Shown piece by piece: positions 36,899 through 44,433 of a stretch of DNA of 64,000 bases; within the stretch, counting starts at the first letter, position 1; each line of letters opens with the position of its first letter. The notes beneath the pieces are model-generated. The model had not been told where the DNA came from. It ran no database searches and was given only the letters and a program-made list of their open reading frames with translations. The stretch is taken from positions 1 through 64,000 of the forward strand of contig JAJFGB010000001.1 of assembly GCA_021776335.1 (NCBI GenBank), read 5' to 3'. The position numbers and the translations under genes were made by a program. Origin of the DNA: Hyphococcus sp. (lineage in GTDB: Bacteria; Pseudomonadota; Alphaproteobacteria; Caulobacterales; Parvularculaceae).

Positions 36899-37483
36899 GT
36901 GATGCATATGAAGATAATCTCTCTGTTTTCTGTCGTGACAGTTTTATGCATGTCGCCATGCTTTACCGCCTCGGCTGAAAGGGCGCCGCGCATTGAGGAC
37001 TTTGAGATCCTGACCGGCCCGCTCATGGAAAATTTCAACCTGCTTGAAGGCGTTTGGGCGGTTGAAAGTCATAGCCTTGAAAACCGTATGGCAGATGAGG
37101 AAGTCTGGCTGGAAAACCATATGGAAACGACCTATCGCATTTTGCTTGATGGGCTGGTCGCTATTAATGACACTTATGGAACGTTTAACGATCGTCCCAT
37201 GCACGGCATCATGATGCGCGCCTATGATCCGGATAAAAATGAATGGCAGTTTCACTGGATGAGCAAAGGCTATCCGCATTTGACAGAGCAGGTGCGGGGG
37301 AAGTTTGAAAATGGCGTCGGCGTCTTTTACGGGACGGAAGTCAATCAGGGTCGCAGATTTCGCATGCGGTTCCGCTGGAAGATGATTTCAGATGAACACG
37401 CCTTTTGGGAACAGGCCTATGAAGACCCGGAAACCGGCGTCTGGCAGGTGAATTGGACACTGGATCTGCGGCGGACGGACTAG
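36899..37483 (+). CDS. Periplasmic DUF1579-like protein
   Basis: The protein has up to 194 residues; GTG at 36899 and ATGs at 36902 and 36908 are all possible starts. A signal peptide ends near TASA. The body starts NFNLLEGVWAVESHSLENR and has MRAYDPDKNEWQFHWMSKG and YEDPETGVWQVNWTLDLRR, the pattern of DUF1579-like lipocalin proteins with a final tryptophan-rich strand. It is an intact relative of the cluster at 19.6-25 kb. The ligand is unknown. Confidence 0.75.
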   Translation: MMHMKIISLFSVVTVLCMSPCFTASAERAPRIEDFEILTGPLMENFNLLEGVWAVESHSLENRMADEEVWLENHMETTYRILLDGLVAINDTYGTFNDRPMHGIMMRAYDPDKNEWQFHWMSKGYPHLTEQVRGKFENGVGVFYGTEVNQGRRFRMRFRWKMISDEHAFWEQAYEDPETGVWQVNWTLDLRRTD

Positions 37484-37516
37484 GCTGTCAGCGGAGGCGG
37501 GTCATCCAAACCAGCA

Positions 37517-39091
37517 TCACTTTGGCGATGAATCATCGCCGGTCGCGCCATTGCGATCAACGAGATCGATGATATTGGGCGAAAGGCGGATTTTTTTGCG
37601 CAAAGCTTCGCGGCCAACCCGTAAATGTTTTGCCCAAAGGGCGATACTCGATGGGTTTAGCTGGACGACTTTCAGTAATTCATCGTCGGAGATATCGTCT
37701 ATTTTGCGCACTTTGCTGGACTTGGACATAAGCTCGTAGAGCGCTGTGCGCGAGATGTTCAATTTCTTTGCTGCGTCTTTGATGACCCAATCGGCGCCAT
37801 CCAATGCGCCAACAAGTTCTTCATCGCTAATAGTCGTTGCAGCGCGATATTTCGGTTTGCTGATTTTCTGGCCAACCAGTTTTTCTTGATCGGGCGTTGA
37901 GGTGGAGGCATTCAACTTTTCAAAGGCAACGGGCTGCCCGAGAATTATTTTCTGTACCGCGTTGCGCAGCTCACGCACATTGCCGGGCCAGGAATGCAAG
38001 GCCATTCGGTGAATGGCGCTGAGTGATAGCTCGTGGCTGTCTGTTGTCGCGTCGCCATACATGCCTTGCTCAAGGAAGCTTTTGATCAAGAGGCCGATGT
38101 CGATGCGCCGCGTTCGAAGCGGCGGCATGTCAATGGCAAAACTCTCAAGGCGTCTCAAGAGCGGTTGATTAAAGGAGGGTTCGTTTTCTTTGAGGTCCAG
38201 CGACCGGTCCGTCGCAGCGATGATGCGCACATCGATCTTGCGTATTTTATCGTCGCCAACGCGCCGTATTTCACCGGCTTCAAGCGCACGCAATAACATG
38301 GGTTGTACATCGCGGGGCATATCGCCGATTTCATCCATGAATAAGATGCCGCCGTCGGCTTGTTCAAAAAGGCCTTTTTTATCGTGTGATGCGCCGGTAA
38401 AGGCGCCGCGTTTGACGCCAAATAATTCGGCGGCTGCGAGGGATGGGGACAGGGTCGCCATATTGACGGCGAGGAGAGGTTTTTTCGTGCGGTTGCTGGC
38501 CCGATGAATAGCTTGCGCCACCAGTTCTTTACCAGTGCCGGTTTCACCGCGAATAAGCACCGGAATATTGACATCAGCGACACGGCGAATGGCGTCCCGT
38601 GTCAACGCCATGTTCCGGCTAACGCCCGTCAGGCCGTATTCTTCCGGCGCTGTCGTATTTTGTCTGGCTTGTGTGTCGCATATACACAATATGGCGCTGT
38701 TTCCCAGCGCGATGATGATCTCCTCACCAAGCTCATCCAATGCCGCAACCGTTCGTTCTTTGACGATGCGCCCGTTGACGGAAACGCTCATGCTGCTGGC
38801 AGGCGGTGTAAACGCAAATTGCTGCGGCGCCACGCGTTCAATGATGATTGGCGAACGCGAGATATGTTGATCGAGAAGCGTAGTTTCGACGCTGTCGCCG
38901 AGCTTCTTAAATGATGGCGACAAGCGACAAACAGCGGCTTTGCCTGCTTTATCAAAGCGTAATGGCGTAACAGCGCCGATCAATCTGGCATCCTTGTGCC
39001 ACATGACGCCGAGACTCAGTACGCTGGCGTTTGCGATGACATTTCGCGCGCTGGCGCCAAGTGAATCTGCAAGCGTATCAAGTTCACTCAT
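37517..39091 (-). CDS. Sigma-54-dependent activator with FHA-like N-terminus
   Basis: The start at 39091 is the best fit (AAGGA about 11 nt upstream); an in-frame ATG at 39181 would add 30 residues. The product has 524 residues. Residues 1-140 are beta-rich with HISRSPIIIERV and MSVSVNGRIVKERTVAALDE, an FHA-like pattern that would bind phosphothreonine. The AAA+ domain has Walker A GETGTGKE (182-189), GAFTGA (229-234) and Walker B GGILFMDEIGD (247-257), so it should contact sigma-54. Two helix-turn-helix-like segments end the protein (AAKKLNISRTALYELM and LWAKHLRVGREALRKKI). It is divergent from a Ser/Thr kinase, and a sigma-54 promoter lies at 42244. VasH-type activators play this role in T6SS loci. 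Confidence 0.92.
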   Translation of the reverse strand: MSELDTLADSLGASARNVIANASVLSLGVMWHKDARLIGAVTPLRFDKAGKAAVCRLSPSFKKLGDSVETTLLDQHISRSPIIIERVAPQQFAFTPPASSMSVSVNGRIVKERTVAALDELGEEIIIALGNSAILCICDTQARQNTTAPEEYGLTGVSRNMALTRDAIRRVADVNIPVLIRGETGTGKELVAQAIHRASNRTKKPLLAVNMATLSPSLAAAELFGVKRGAFTGASHDKKGLFEQADGGILFMDEIGDMPRDVQPMLLRALEAGEIRRVGDDKIRKIDVRIIAATDRSLDLKENEPSFNQPLLRRLESFAIDMPPLRTRRIDIGLLIKSFLEQGMYGDATTDSHELSLSAIHRMALHSWPGNVRELRNAVQKIILGQPVAFEKLNASTSTPDQEKLVGQKISKPKYRAATTISDEELVGALDGADWVIKDAAKKLNISRTALYELMSKSSKVRKIDDISDDELLKVVQLNPSSIALWAKHLRVGREALRKKIRLSPNIIDLVDRNGATGDDSSPK

Positions 39092-39265
39092 CGGGGCATT
39101 TTCCTTTGAACAAAAAATATTGCGCGTTTTATTTATGGAGAATGGACATTGCTCGACGATGGTCCGCACTATATAGGTCAATAAGGGGTTTGGGGCGGCA
39201 TTGCAAAATGTCTGGTCGTGCGGACGTGACCATTTTTATTTGAGCTGGCAATTGAGCGAGAAACT

Positions 39266-41440
39266 ATGACGGCGCTCGTTGAGCATATCGGCAAGTATTT
39301 GCTGGCCGGTGAGATTGGGGCCGGCGCTCATGGGAAAGTTGTCAAAGCACGCGATACCGTACTGGACCGTATCGTTGCGTTAAAGTCACTGAAATCAAGC
39401 GACACGCCTGAGGCTGACCGCAAGGTAATTTTACGCGAAGCGAAAACTCTAGCGCAGCTTCGACATCCCAATATTGTAACGCTCTATGAGTTGGTGGAGC
39501 AAAATGACGAGACTTATCTCGTTATGGAATATGTTGATGGCGCGCCGCTGTCGGAGCGCTTGAAAGACGGAGCACTGCCGTTGAACGACGCGCTCGCCAT
39601 CGCCGGCGCGTTGATGGATGGGTTATCGCTCGTTCATGGTCATGACATTACCCATGGCGATATCAAACCGGGTAACATTGTTCTCGACAAAACCGATGTG
39701 CCGCGACTGATCGATTTTGGTCTGGCGACAATGTCAGGCCGCGATGATGTGCTGGCGACGGTTTCAGCGGGCGGCGCTACGGTGACGTCGCTGGCGGGGA
39801 CGCTGCCTTATCTCGCGCCCGAAGTGATCATGGGGCAACCGGCTGATGCGCGCGCCGATATTTTTTCTCTGGGCGCCGTTCTTTATGAAATGCTTGCGGG
39901 GCGCCGCGCATTTAGCGCTGACAGCCAGGGCGCCACTTTACAGCGTGTACTGAATGATGAGCCGCCGCCGCTGCGTGATATCCGTCCGGAAATTCCGGTG
40001 GTGGTTGAAGCGCTTGTCGTGCGCATGCTCGAAAAAGACGTAGGCCAGCGGTTTCAGACCATGGCCAGAGCCAGTGCGGCGCTGGCGGCTGCGCGGGGCG
40101 ATAGCAGCTGGGCGGCAGGGCTCAAATTACGGCTGCGGCAAGTCCAGCGCCTGCTGCAGCGCCGTCGCGCAGCGCCGCAATGGGCAAAAATTGTGGTGGC
40201 CGCAGCAGCTTTTGGCGTTATTGCCTGGGCCGGTATGGTTGTCACAAATGATGTAGCGCCGCCAATTAGCGTGCGGATGGAACAGGGGATCGATCTCGTC
40301 CGGCATTTTGAAAAGAAAGACGCCGTCAAAGACGCGCAAGACCTATTCGGGCGCATTCTGTCCGACGATCCTGACCACGCGGCGGCGTCCGCCGGGCTCT
40401 CGCTCGCCTTGATCCGCGAATATACCAGCATGGAAACCGACCCCGCGACCTTGCGCCGGGCGACAGCCTATGCGGAAGCGTCGCTAAAGGCAGACCCGCA
40501 TCTGGCGCTCGCCAATATCGCGGCTGCATGGGCGGCCGAATTCAACAGTGACTTTGTCCGCGCCCATGAACTTTATGATGCTGCGGAAGTTTTGGACACA
40601 GGCAATCCGCTTACGCTTGAAGGCCGTGCGCGTGCGTTAAAGAAACAGGGCGATTATGACGGCGCGATGGCAGTGCTGGAAAAGGCAATTGAAATGCATC
40701 CGGATGAGGCAATATTTTATGGAGGATTGGGAGAGGTCTGTTCACGAAAAGGCGAATATGAAAAGGCCGAACAAGCGTTTCGAAAAAGCATCGCACTCGT
40801 GCCTGACAATCCAATTGCTTATGCCAGCCTCAGTCACGAGCTACACATGCAGGGGAAAACTGCCGAAGCCATTTCCGTTGTGCAGGATGGTCTGAAGATT
40901 GAGAGAAATGCGAAACTCTATAACAATCTTGGCGCTTATTTGTTTTTCCAGGGCCGATACGGACAAGCCGCCCAGGCATTCGAACGGACGCTGGAGCTAG
41001 AAGGCAATACCCATTACTATTTTTATTGGGCAAATCTTGCAGATGCTTATCGTTGGACGCCAGGCAAGGAGTCGGATGCAGCGCTTGCCTATCGCCGCGC
41101 TATCCAATTGCTGCAGAGCGATTTATCCAGACGCCCCAATCATCCAGCGCTGAACAGCCGCAACGCGCTCTATCACGCAAAGCTTGGCGATAAAGAAACG
41201 GCGCGGCGCTCGCTTGATGTGGTGCTCGCCAGAGCAGAACTGCCGCCAATCCAACTATACCGCGCGACCGTAACGTTAGAAATTCTCAACGACCGAACGG
41301 CAGCCCTCGACATGCTCGAGCGCACCATTGATGCCGGCTACGCTTTTAATGAAATCGCCAATGATCCGGAGCTCTCGGTTCTCCGTCAGGACCCGGCCTG
41401 GCAACAACTTCTAGCGCGTAAGGAAATCATCCATGGCTAA
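39266..41440 (+). CDS. Membrane Ser/Thr protein kinase with TPR domain (HGD variant)
   Basis: The protein has 724 residues. The Hanks-type kinase domain (about 8-280) has the glycine loop GEIGAGAHGKV, K40, E58, the catalytic loop HGDIKPGNI (D132, N137) and DFG at 150-152. The usual HRD is HGD, so it is a non-RD kinase that may not need activation-loop phosphorylation. A membrane helix lies near 313-330 (VVVAAAAFGVIAWAGMVV). The C-terminal part has many TPR units (AKLYNNLGAYLFFQGRYGQA). Its phosphorylated products are likely read by the FHA-like domain of the divergent sigma-54 activator. The stop overlaps the next gene by 8 bp. Confidence 0.92.
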   Translation: MTALVEHIGKYLLAGEIGAGAHGKVVKARDTVLDRIVALKSLKSSDTPEADRKVILREAKTLAQLRHPNIVTLYELVEQNDETYLVMEYVDGAPLSERLKDGALPLNDALAIAGALMDGLSLVHGHDITHGDIKPGNIVLDKTDVPRLIDFGLATMSGRDDVLATVSAGGATVTSLAGTLPYLAPEVIMGQPADARADIFSLGAVLYEMLAGRRAFSADSQGATLQRVLNDEPPPLRDIRPEIPVVVEALVVRMLEKDVGQRFQTMARASAALAAARGDSSWAAGLKLRLRQVQRLLQRRRAAPQWAKIVVAAAAFGVIAWAGMVVTNDVAPPISVRMEQGIDLVRHFEKKDAVKDAQDLFGRILSDDPDHAAASAGLSLALIREYTSMETDPATLRRATAYAEASLKADPHLALANIAAAWAAEFNSDFVRAHELYDAAEVLDTGNPLTLEGRARALKKQGDYDGAMAVLEKAIEMHPDEAIFYGGLGEVCSRKGEYEKAEQAFRKSIALVPDNPIAYASLSHELHMQGKTAEAISVVQDGLKIERNAKLYNNLGAYLFFQGRYGQAAQAFERTLELEGNTHYYFYWANLADAYRWTPGKESDAALAYRRAIQLLQSDLSRRPNHPALNSRNALYHAKLGDKETARRSLDVVLARAELPPIQLYRATVTLEILNDRTAALDMLERTIDAGYAFNEIANDPELSVLRQDPAWQQLLARKEIIHG

Positions 41441-41966
41441 TCAAAAATATACCCTCGATCTGATGTTCGATGTGGATCAGGTGACGAAAGCCCTGCATTA
41501 TCATTTTAATGGGCCAAAGGGCTCTCCTTTTCACGGACAAGGGCGTCTTGCGGGCACCTTTAATTTCGACGTCGGTGATGAGGTGCATGTGAGAGTGATC
41601 GCAACGGCGGCAAAAAAAGACTTGGACAAGGTGCAATTTGCCATCACTGACCTGACGCTCGCGTCGATCCCAACTTTACAGCCTGAAAAATATTATTTGT
41701 CGCTTTTTGATCGGCACCGGGCCTGTGTGCAGGTTCGCGATTGGGGCATCCCCAAGCGTGCTAAAAAAGAAAATAACACGCTGATCACGATCAAGGCACT
41801 GCACCCCTTGCGGGTATACGCGCCTAATGGCCAATGGGAATTGTCTGGCTATTTGTCGGTTCTGATCGAAAGACCCGACAAGCATGGCAAGCTGAAAAAG
41901 TTCTCGCGTCTGTTTTATTTTGACCCCGAGAGTAGCTCGGGAACTGGCGGAGACATTGAGGATTAG
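41433..41966 (+). CDS. Unknown protein coupled to the kinase gene
   Basis: The protein has 177 residues with no signal peptide. It is beta-rich: YTLDLMFDVDQVTKALHYHF, RLAGTFNFDVGDEVHVRVIA and SRLFYFDPESSSGTG at the acidic C-terminus. I do not recognise the family; a jelly-roll or inclusion-body-like protein is possible. The start overlaps the kinase stop by 8 bp, so the two are translationally coupled and the protein may be a kinase substrate or partner. The operon across the gap, starting at 42298, is separated by a new promoter. Confidence 0.75.
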   Translation: MANQKYTLDLMFDVDQVTKALHYHFNGPKGSPFHGQGRLAGTFNFDVGDEVHVRVIATAAKKDLDKVQFAITDLTLASIPTLQPEKYYLSLFDRHRACVQVRDWGIPKRAKKENNTLITIKALHPLRVYAPNGQWELSGYLSVLIERPDKHGKLKKFSRLFYFDPESSSGTGGDIED

Positions 41967-42045
41967 GCGCCTTGGAAATCACAAGACAGTCGGTTCGTTG
42001 AACATCCACATCGCTCTCGGCTTCTGAAGCGTCGGTCACCCGGCG

Positions 42046-42086
42046 TGTCGGACGTGTCGCAGTGTCGGCGTCCGGCACGTCCGACA
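42046..42086. promoter_or_regulatory. Candidate upstream activating sequence (11-bp inverted repeat)
   Basis: TGTCGGACGTG (42046-42056) and its exact complement CACGTCCGACA (42076-42086) are separated by 19 bases that contain a further GTGTCGG. The element is about 190 bp upstream of the sigma-54 promoter at 42244, the usual distance for an enhancer of a sigma-54 activator. It lies in the gap 41967-42297, which contains no gene. It could instead act as a transcription terminator for the 41433 gene, but no T run follows. Confidence 0.55.
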
Positions 42087-42243
42087 GCCGCGCGGTCATT
42101 TGCGCCCTTGGCGGTGGCGCGATCTCGTTTTCTAAAGCCCGCCGCCGATAATTATCCCTGCACATACTATTGAATTGATTTTGCTCGGCAATTCCGCCCT
42201 GTGGAAAACTTGCCGCGATAACAACTTACTAAATGGTTAATTC

Positions 42244-42259
42244 TGGCACGCGCCCTGCA
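42244..42259 (+). promoter_or_regulatory. Sigma-54 (RpoN) promoter
   Basis: TGGCACGCGCCCTGCA matches the -24/-12 consensus TGGCACG-N4-TTGCW except for one base, with the invariant GG (42245-42246) and GC (42257-42258) spaced by exactly 10. It is intergenic, reads toward the gene at 42298 and would start transcription near 42270. The encoded sigma-54 activator (37517-39091) and the upstream inverted repeat complete the expected control circuit. Confidence 0.75.
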
Positions 42260-42297
42260 AAGCAGATCTCCACGAGACGCGATTGGAGAGCAACGCA

Positions 42298-42486
42298 ATG
42301 GTTCTGCTTACGGACGATATAATCCAACAGACGAGAGACGGGACAACCTCTCTCTATTCTCATGCAGGATTAAACGCTTGCGGCGCTCCATCGCCTGGCG
42401 CCTTTCCCGGCACATTACGCGTCTTTGCAAAGCTGCGAAATGCAGAAAACCACTATTCACCAACCAAAGGAACGTACAATGACTGA
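42298..42486 (+). CDS. Small 62-residue protein, first gene of the sigma-54 operon
   Basis: The ATG at 42298 has GGAGAG 7 nt upstream and lies about 28 bases after the predicted sigma-54 start site. The product is MVLLTDDIIQQTRDGTTSLY, then SHAGLNACGAPSPGAFPGTL and so on. The stop (42484-42486) overlaps the next start by 8 bp, as expected for coupled genes. It has one cysteine and a Gly/Pro-rich middle. It is unrecognised; a small structural or leader peptide is possible. I cannot exclude that it is a chance frame in the 5' leader. Confidence 0.5.
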   Translation: MVLLTDDIIQQTRDGTTSLYSHAGLNACGAPSPGAFPGTLRVFAKLRNAENHYSPTKGTYND

Positions 42487-43015
42487 TACATTCGAGGCGC
42501 AATTGAAGGCGTTCGGCCTGCCGGATTCATCAAAAATCGCACAAGTCGTGGAATTCGGTGATGATGAAATTGTCACCATTGGCGACGATACATCTGGTTG
42601 TCCGTTTACGGTCAAAACCTTGACGACAAAATCGCTCGATCAAATGAAAGAATGGATCGGGAACTCCGATGAGACCGTGGCGCAAGAGGGGATCGAACTT
42701 GTTAGTGCATCGGACATAAAAAATCTCCACCCCAACGCTCCCGAAGATCTCGCTGCCGCGGCGCGCCAATATGTTTATGGGCGCAGTGCCGATGTCGCGC
42801 ATTTGAAAGAGAGCATCGAAGACATTCTTGGTCCGTTTGAGCTTCAAGTTTTATCTGGAGGCAAAATTATCATCAAAGCGGGACAAACGCTTAAATATGA
42901 GGGCACGAAACCCAAGAAGGTATTGGCCCAAGAGCTCGTCTTTGAAGGTCCCGGCGCAAACATCGAATCCTTCGTGAACCTCACAATGAAAATCACTTCG
43001 GTCGAAGTGAAATAA
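42479..43015 (+). CDS. Unknown protein of the glycine-rich/LamG operon
   Basis: The ATG at 42479 has AAAGGAA 6 nt upstream; a longer frame opens at 42425 without a ribosome binding site. The 178-residue protein has no signal peptide. The last 60 residues read like a beta-solenoid (LQVLSGGKIIIKAGQTLKYE, LVFEGPGANIESFVNLTMKI), a type of stacked strand seen in right-handed beta helices. The N-terminal half is alpha/beta and unrecognised. It begins the run of tightly spaced genes and ends 17 bp before the first glycine-rich gene. Confidence 0.75.
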   Translation: MTDTFEAQLKAFGLPDSSKIAQVVEFGDDEIVTIGDDTSGCPFTVKTLTTKSLDQMKEWIGNSDETVAQEGIELVSASDIKNLHPNAPEDLAAAARQYVYGRSADVAHLKESIEDILGPFELQVLSGGKIIIKAGQTLKYEGTKPKKVLAQELVFEGPGANIESFVNLTMKITSVEVK

Positions 43016-43032
43016 TAATAGGGATACTGAAC

Positions 43033-43665
43033 ATGACAAATGCTGCACCGAAAAAACAGATGAATATTGGCGGATCACCTGGTCCAAACTCGCCGCCGTC
43101 CGGCGCGGGCGGAGCAGGGGGCACAGGGTCTGGCGGCCACGCCCAGGTAACCGATTGGGCAGGGAGTGTGACAAAAAAAGCCGCGAACGGCGGCACTGGC
43201 GGCCCAGGAAAACCGGGAATACCAGGGCAGTCCGGCGGCGACGGATCAGCCGCCAGCGACACAACCCTCGATCTCGGCGCAATTATCGGGACTCTTGAAT
43301 TGGTTGTGGGCGGCGGCCCAGGCGGTTCTGGCGGCGCAGGCGGTCCCGGCGGCGCCGGCGGCGTGGGCGGTCCTAAGAACGGTGGCCCCCGTCAAGGCGA
43401 TGGCGGTCCGGGCGGCCCGGGCGGCCCCGGCGGCGCCGGCGGCAATGGCGGCGATGGATCGACTGTGATCATCACAACCACGACCCCGCAATCTGTCAGC
43501 GCGGTCACTAATCAATCTGTTGGCGGTCCTGGCGGCGCCGCTGGCGCCGGTGGCAGAGGCGGCGCCGGAAACAAAGTCGGCGCAACCGGACCGGGCGGCA
43601 CTGCTGGCGCGCCTGGCGCGCCCGGCAGCAAAGGAAAGATTACAATAAAAACGCCGGGCCATTGA
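43033..43665 (+). CDS. Glycine-rich collagen/polyglycine-like protein 1
   Basis: The protein has 210 residues, roughly half of them glycine, without a signal peptide. An N-terminal GxPG-type block (GGTGGPGKPGIPGQSGGDG) is followed by a beta segment (TTLDLGAIIGTLELVVGGG), a long GG-x-GG run (GGPGGAGGVGG, GGPGGPGGPGGAGG), a second beta segment (STVIITTTTPQSVSAVTNQS) and more GGxGG repeats, ending GSKGKITIKTPGH. GGxGG runs can form polyglycine-II helix bundles as in phage S16 tail adhesins. It is paralogous to the next gene, so an assembled surface fibre is inferred. Confidence 0.85.
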   Translation: MTNAAPKKQMNIGGSPGPNSPPSGAGGAGGTGSGGHAQVTDWAGSVTKKAANGGTGGPGKPGIPGQSGGDGSAASDTTLDLGAIIGTLELVVGGGPGGSGGAGGPGGAGGVGGPKNGGPRQGDGGPGGPGGPGGAGGNGGDGSTVIITTTTPQSVSAVTNQSVGGPGGAAGAGGRGGAGNKVGATGPGGTAGAPGAPGSKGKITIKTPGH

Positions 43666-43706
43666 TCGCTCGTTCCCTTTTTCAATTACTTTTTATGGAG
43701 AGAAAG

Positions 43707-44363
43707 ATGCCATCCGTACGAGGACAAAACGACTACAATATCAACATTACCGGCAAACCGGGCGACCCGGGAAATGATGGTCCGTCGGGGCCACCCGGGC
43801 CAGCGGGCGCCGATGGATATGTCGACAAAAAGGACTGGAACACCAAGGTCGATATGCCTCCGGGAGGGGGCCATGACGGCAAGCCCGGAAAACCGGGAAA
43901 TGCCGGTACGCCAGGCATGCCTTCCCGGGATGCAACCTTGAATTTTGGCGATATCCAAGGCGCCTTCTCACTACGCGTTAGTGGCGGCGCCGGTGGGACT
44001 GGCGGCGCCGGCGGTTCTGGCGGCGACGGCGGCGTCGGCGGCAATGCGCTAAACACCGCGACAGGAAAGGCGGCGATCGGCGGCAAGGGCGGCAATGGCG
44101 GAAACGCAGCGGTCGGCGGCAATGGCGGGCCTGGCGGCGCCGGCTCCACGGTAACGCTGCACATTCCAAAAGCTGCAGACTTTACCGGGCTGCCTTCAAC
44201 CAGCATCGGCGGCGCGGGAGGTCAAGGTGGCGCCGGCGGCGCGGGCGGCGGCGGCGGTTCTGGCGACCCGGCCGGCGCCCCTGGATCAGCAGGTAGCGGC
44301 GCAAAAGCAGGCGCGCCTGGAAGACCAGGATCCAAGAGCACCATTACCGTTATTCGACAATAG
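43707..44363 (+). CDS. Glycine-rich collagen/polyglycine-like protein 2
   Basis: The ATG at 43707 follows GGAG by 6 nt; a TTG at 43662 overlaps the previous gene but adds an unlikely N-terminus. The 218-residue protein has the same order of parts as protein 1: GKPGDPGNDGPSGPPGPAG, then ATLNFGDIQGAFSLRVSGGA, a GGxGG run, STVTLHIPKAADFTGL, a second GGxGG run and a C-terminal GAPGRPGSKSTITVIRQ. GPPGPAG triplets make this one more collagen-like. No signal peptide is present. It is probably co-assembled with protein 1. Confidence 0.85.
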   Translation: MPSVRGQNDYNINITGKPGDPGNDGPSGPPGPAGADGYVDKKDWNTKVDMPPGGGHDGKPGKPGNAGTPGMPSRDATLNFGDIQGAFSLRVSGGAGGTGGAGGSGGDGGVGGNALNTATGKAAIGGKGGNGGNAAVGGNGGPGGAGSTVTLHIPKAADFTGLPSTSIGGAGGQGGAGGAGGGGGSGDPAGAPGSAGSGAKAGAPGRPGSKSTITVIRQ

Positions 44364-44433
44364 CCCCCGCGTTTTTCTTCTATCAACGTCCAGCATTGCG
44401 GAACGCATAGCGCGCCGTCTACGGAGGATAATC

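Noticed and set aside
39191-39205. Second sigma-54-like promoter before the kinase gene (TGGGGCGGCATTGC)
   Set aside because: The GG to GC spacing is 9, not 10, and the -24 element is poor.
41824-42165. 113-codon minus-strand frame covering the inverted repeat at 42046
   Set aside because: It overlaps the end of the 41433 gene and the operator-like region and has no ribosome binding site or motif.
43246-44206. Open frames on the minus strand opposite the glycine-rich genes, rich in Ala, Arg and Pro
   Set aside because: They are the complement of GGC/GGN-rich codons. The plus-strand frames have ribosome binding sites and a shared domain order.
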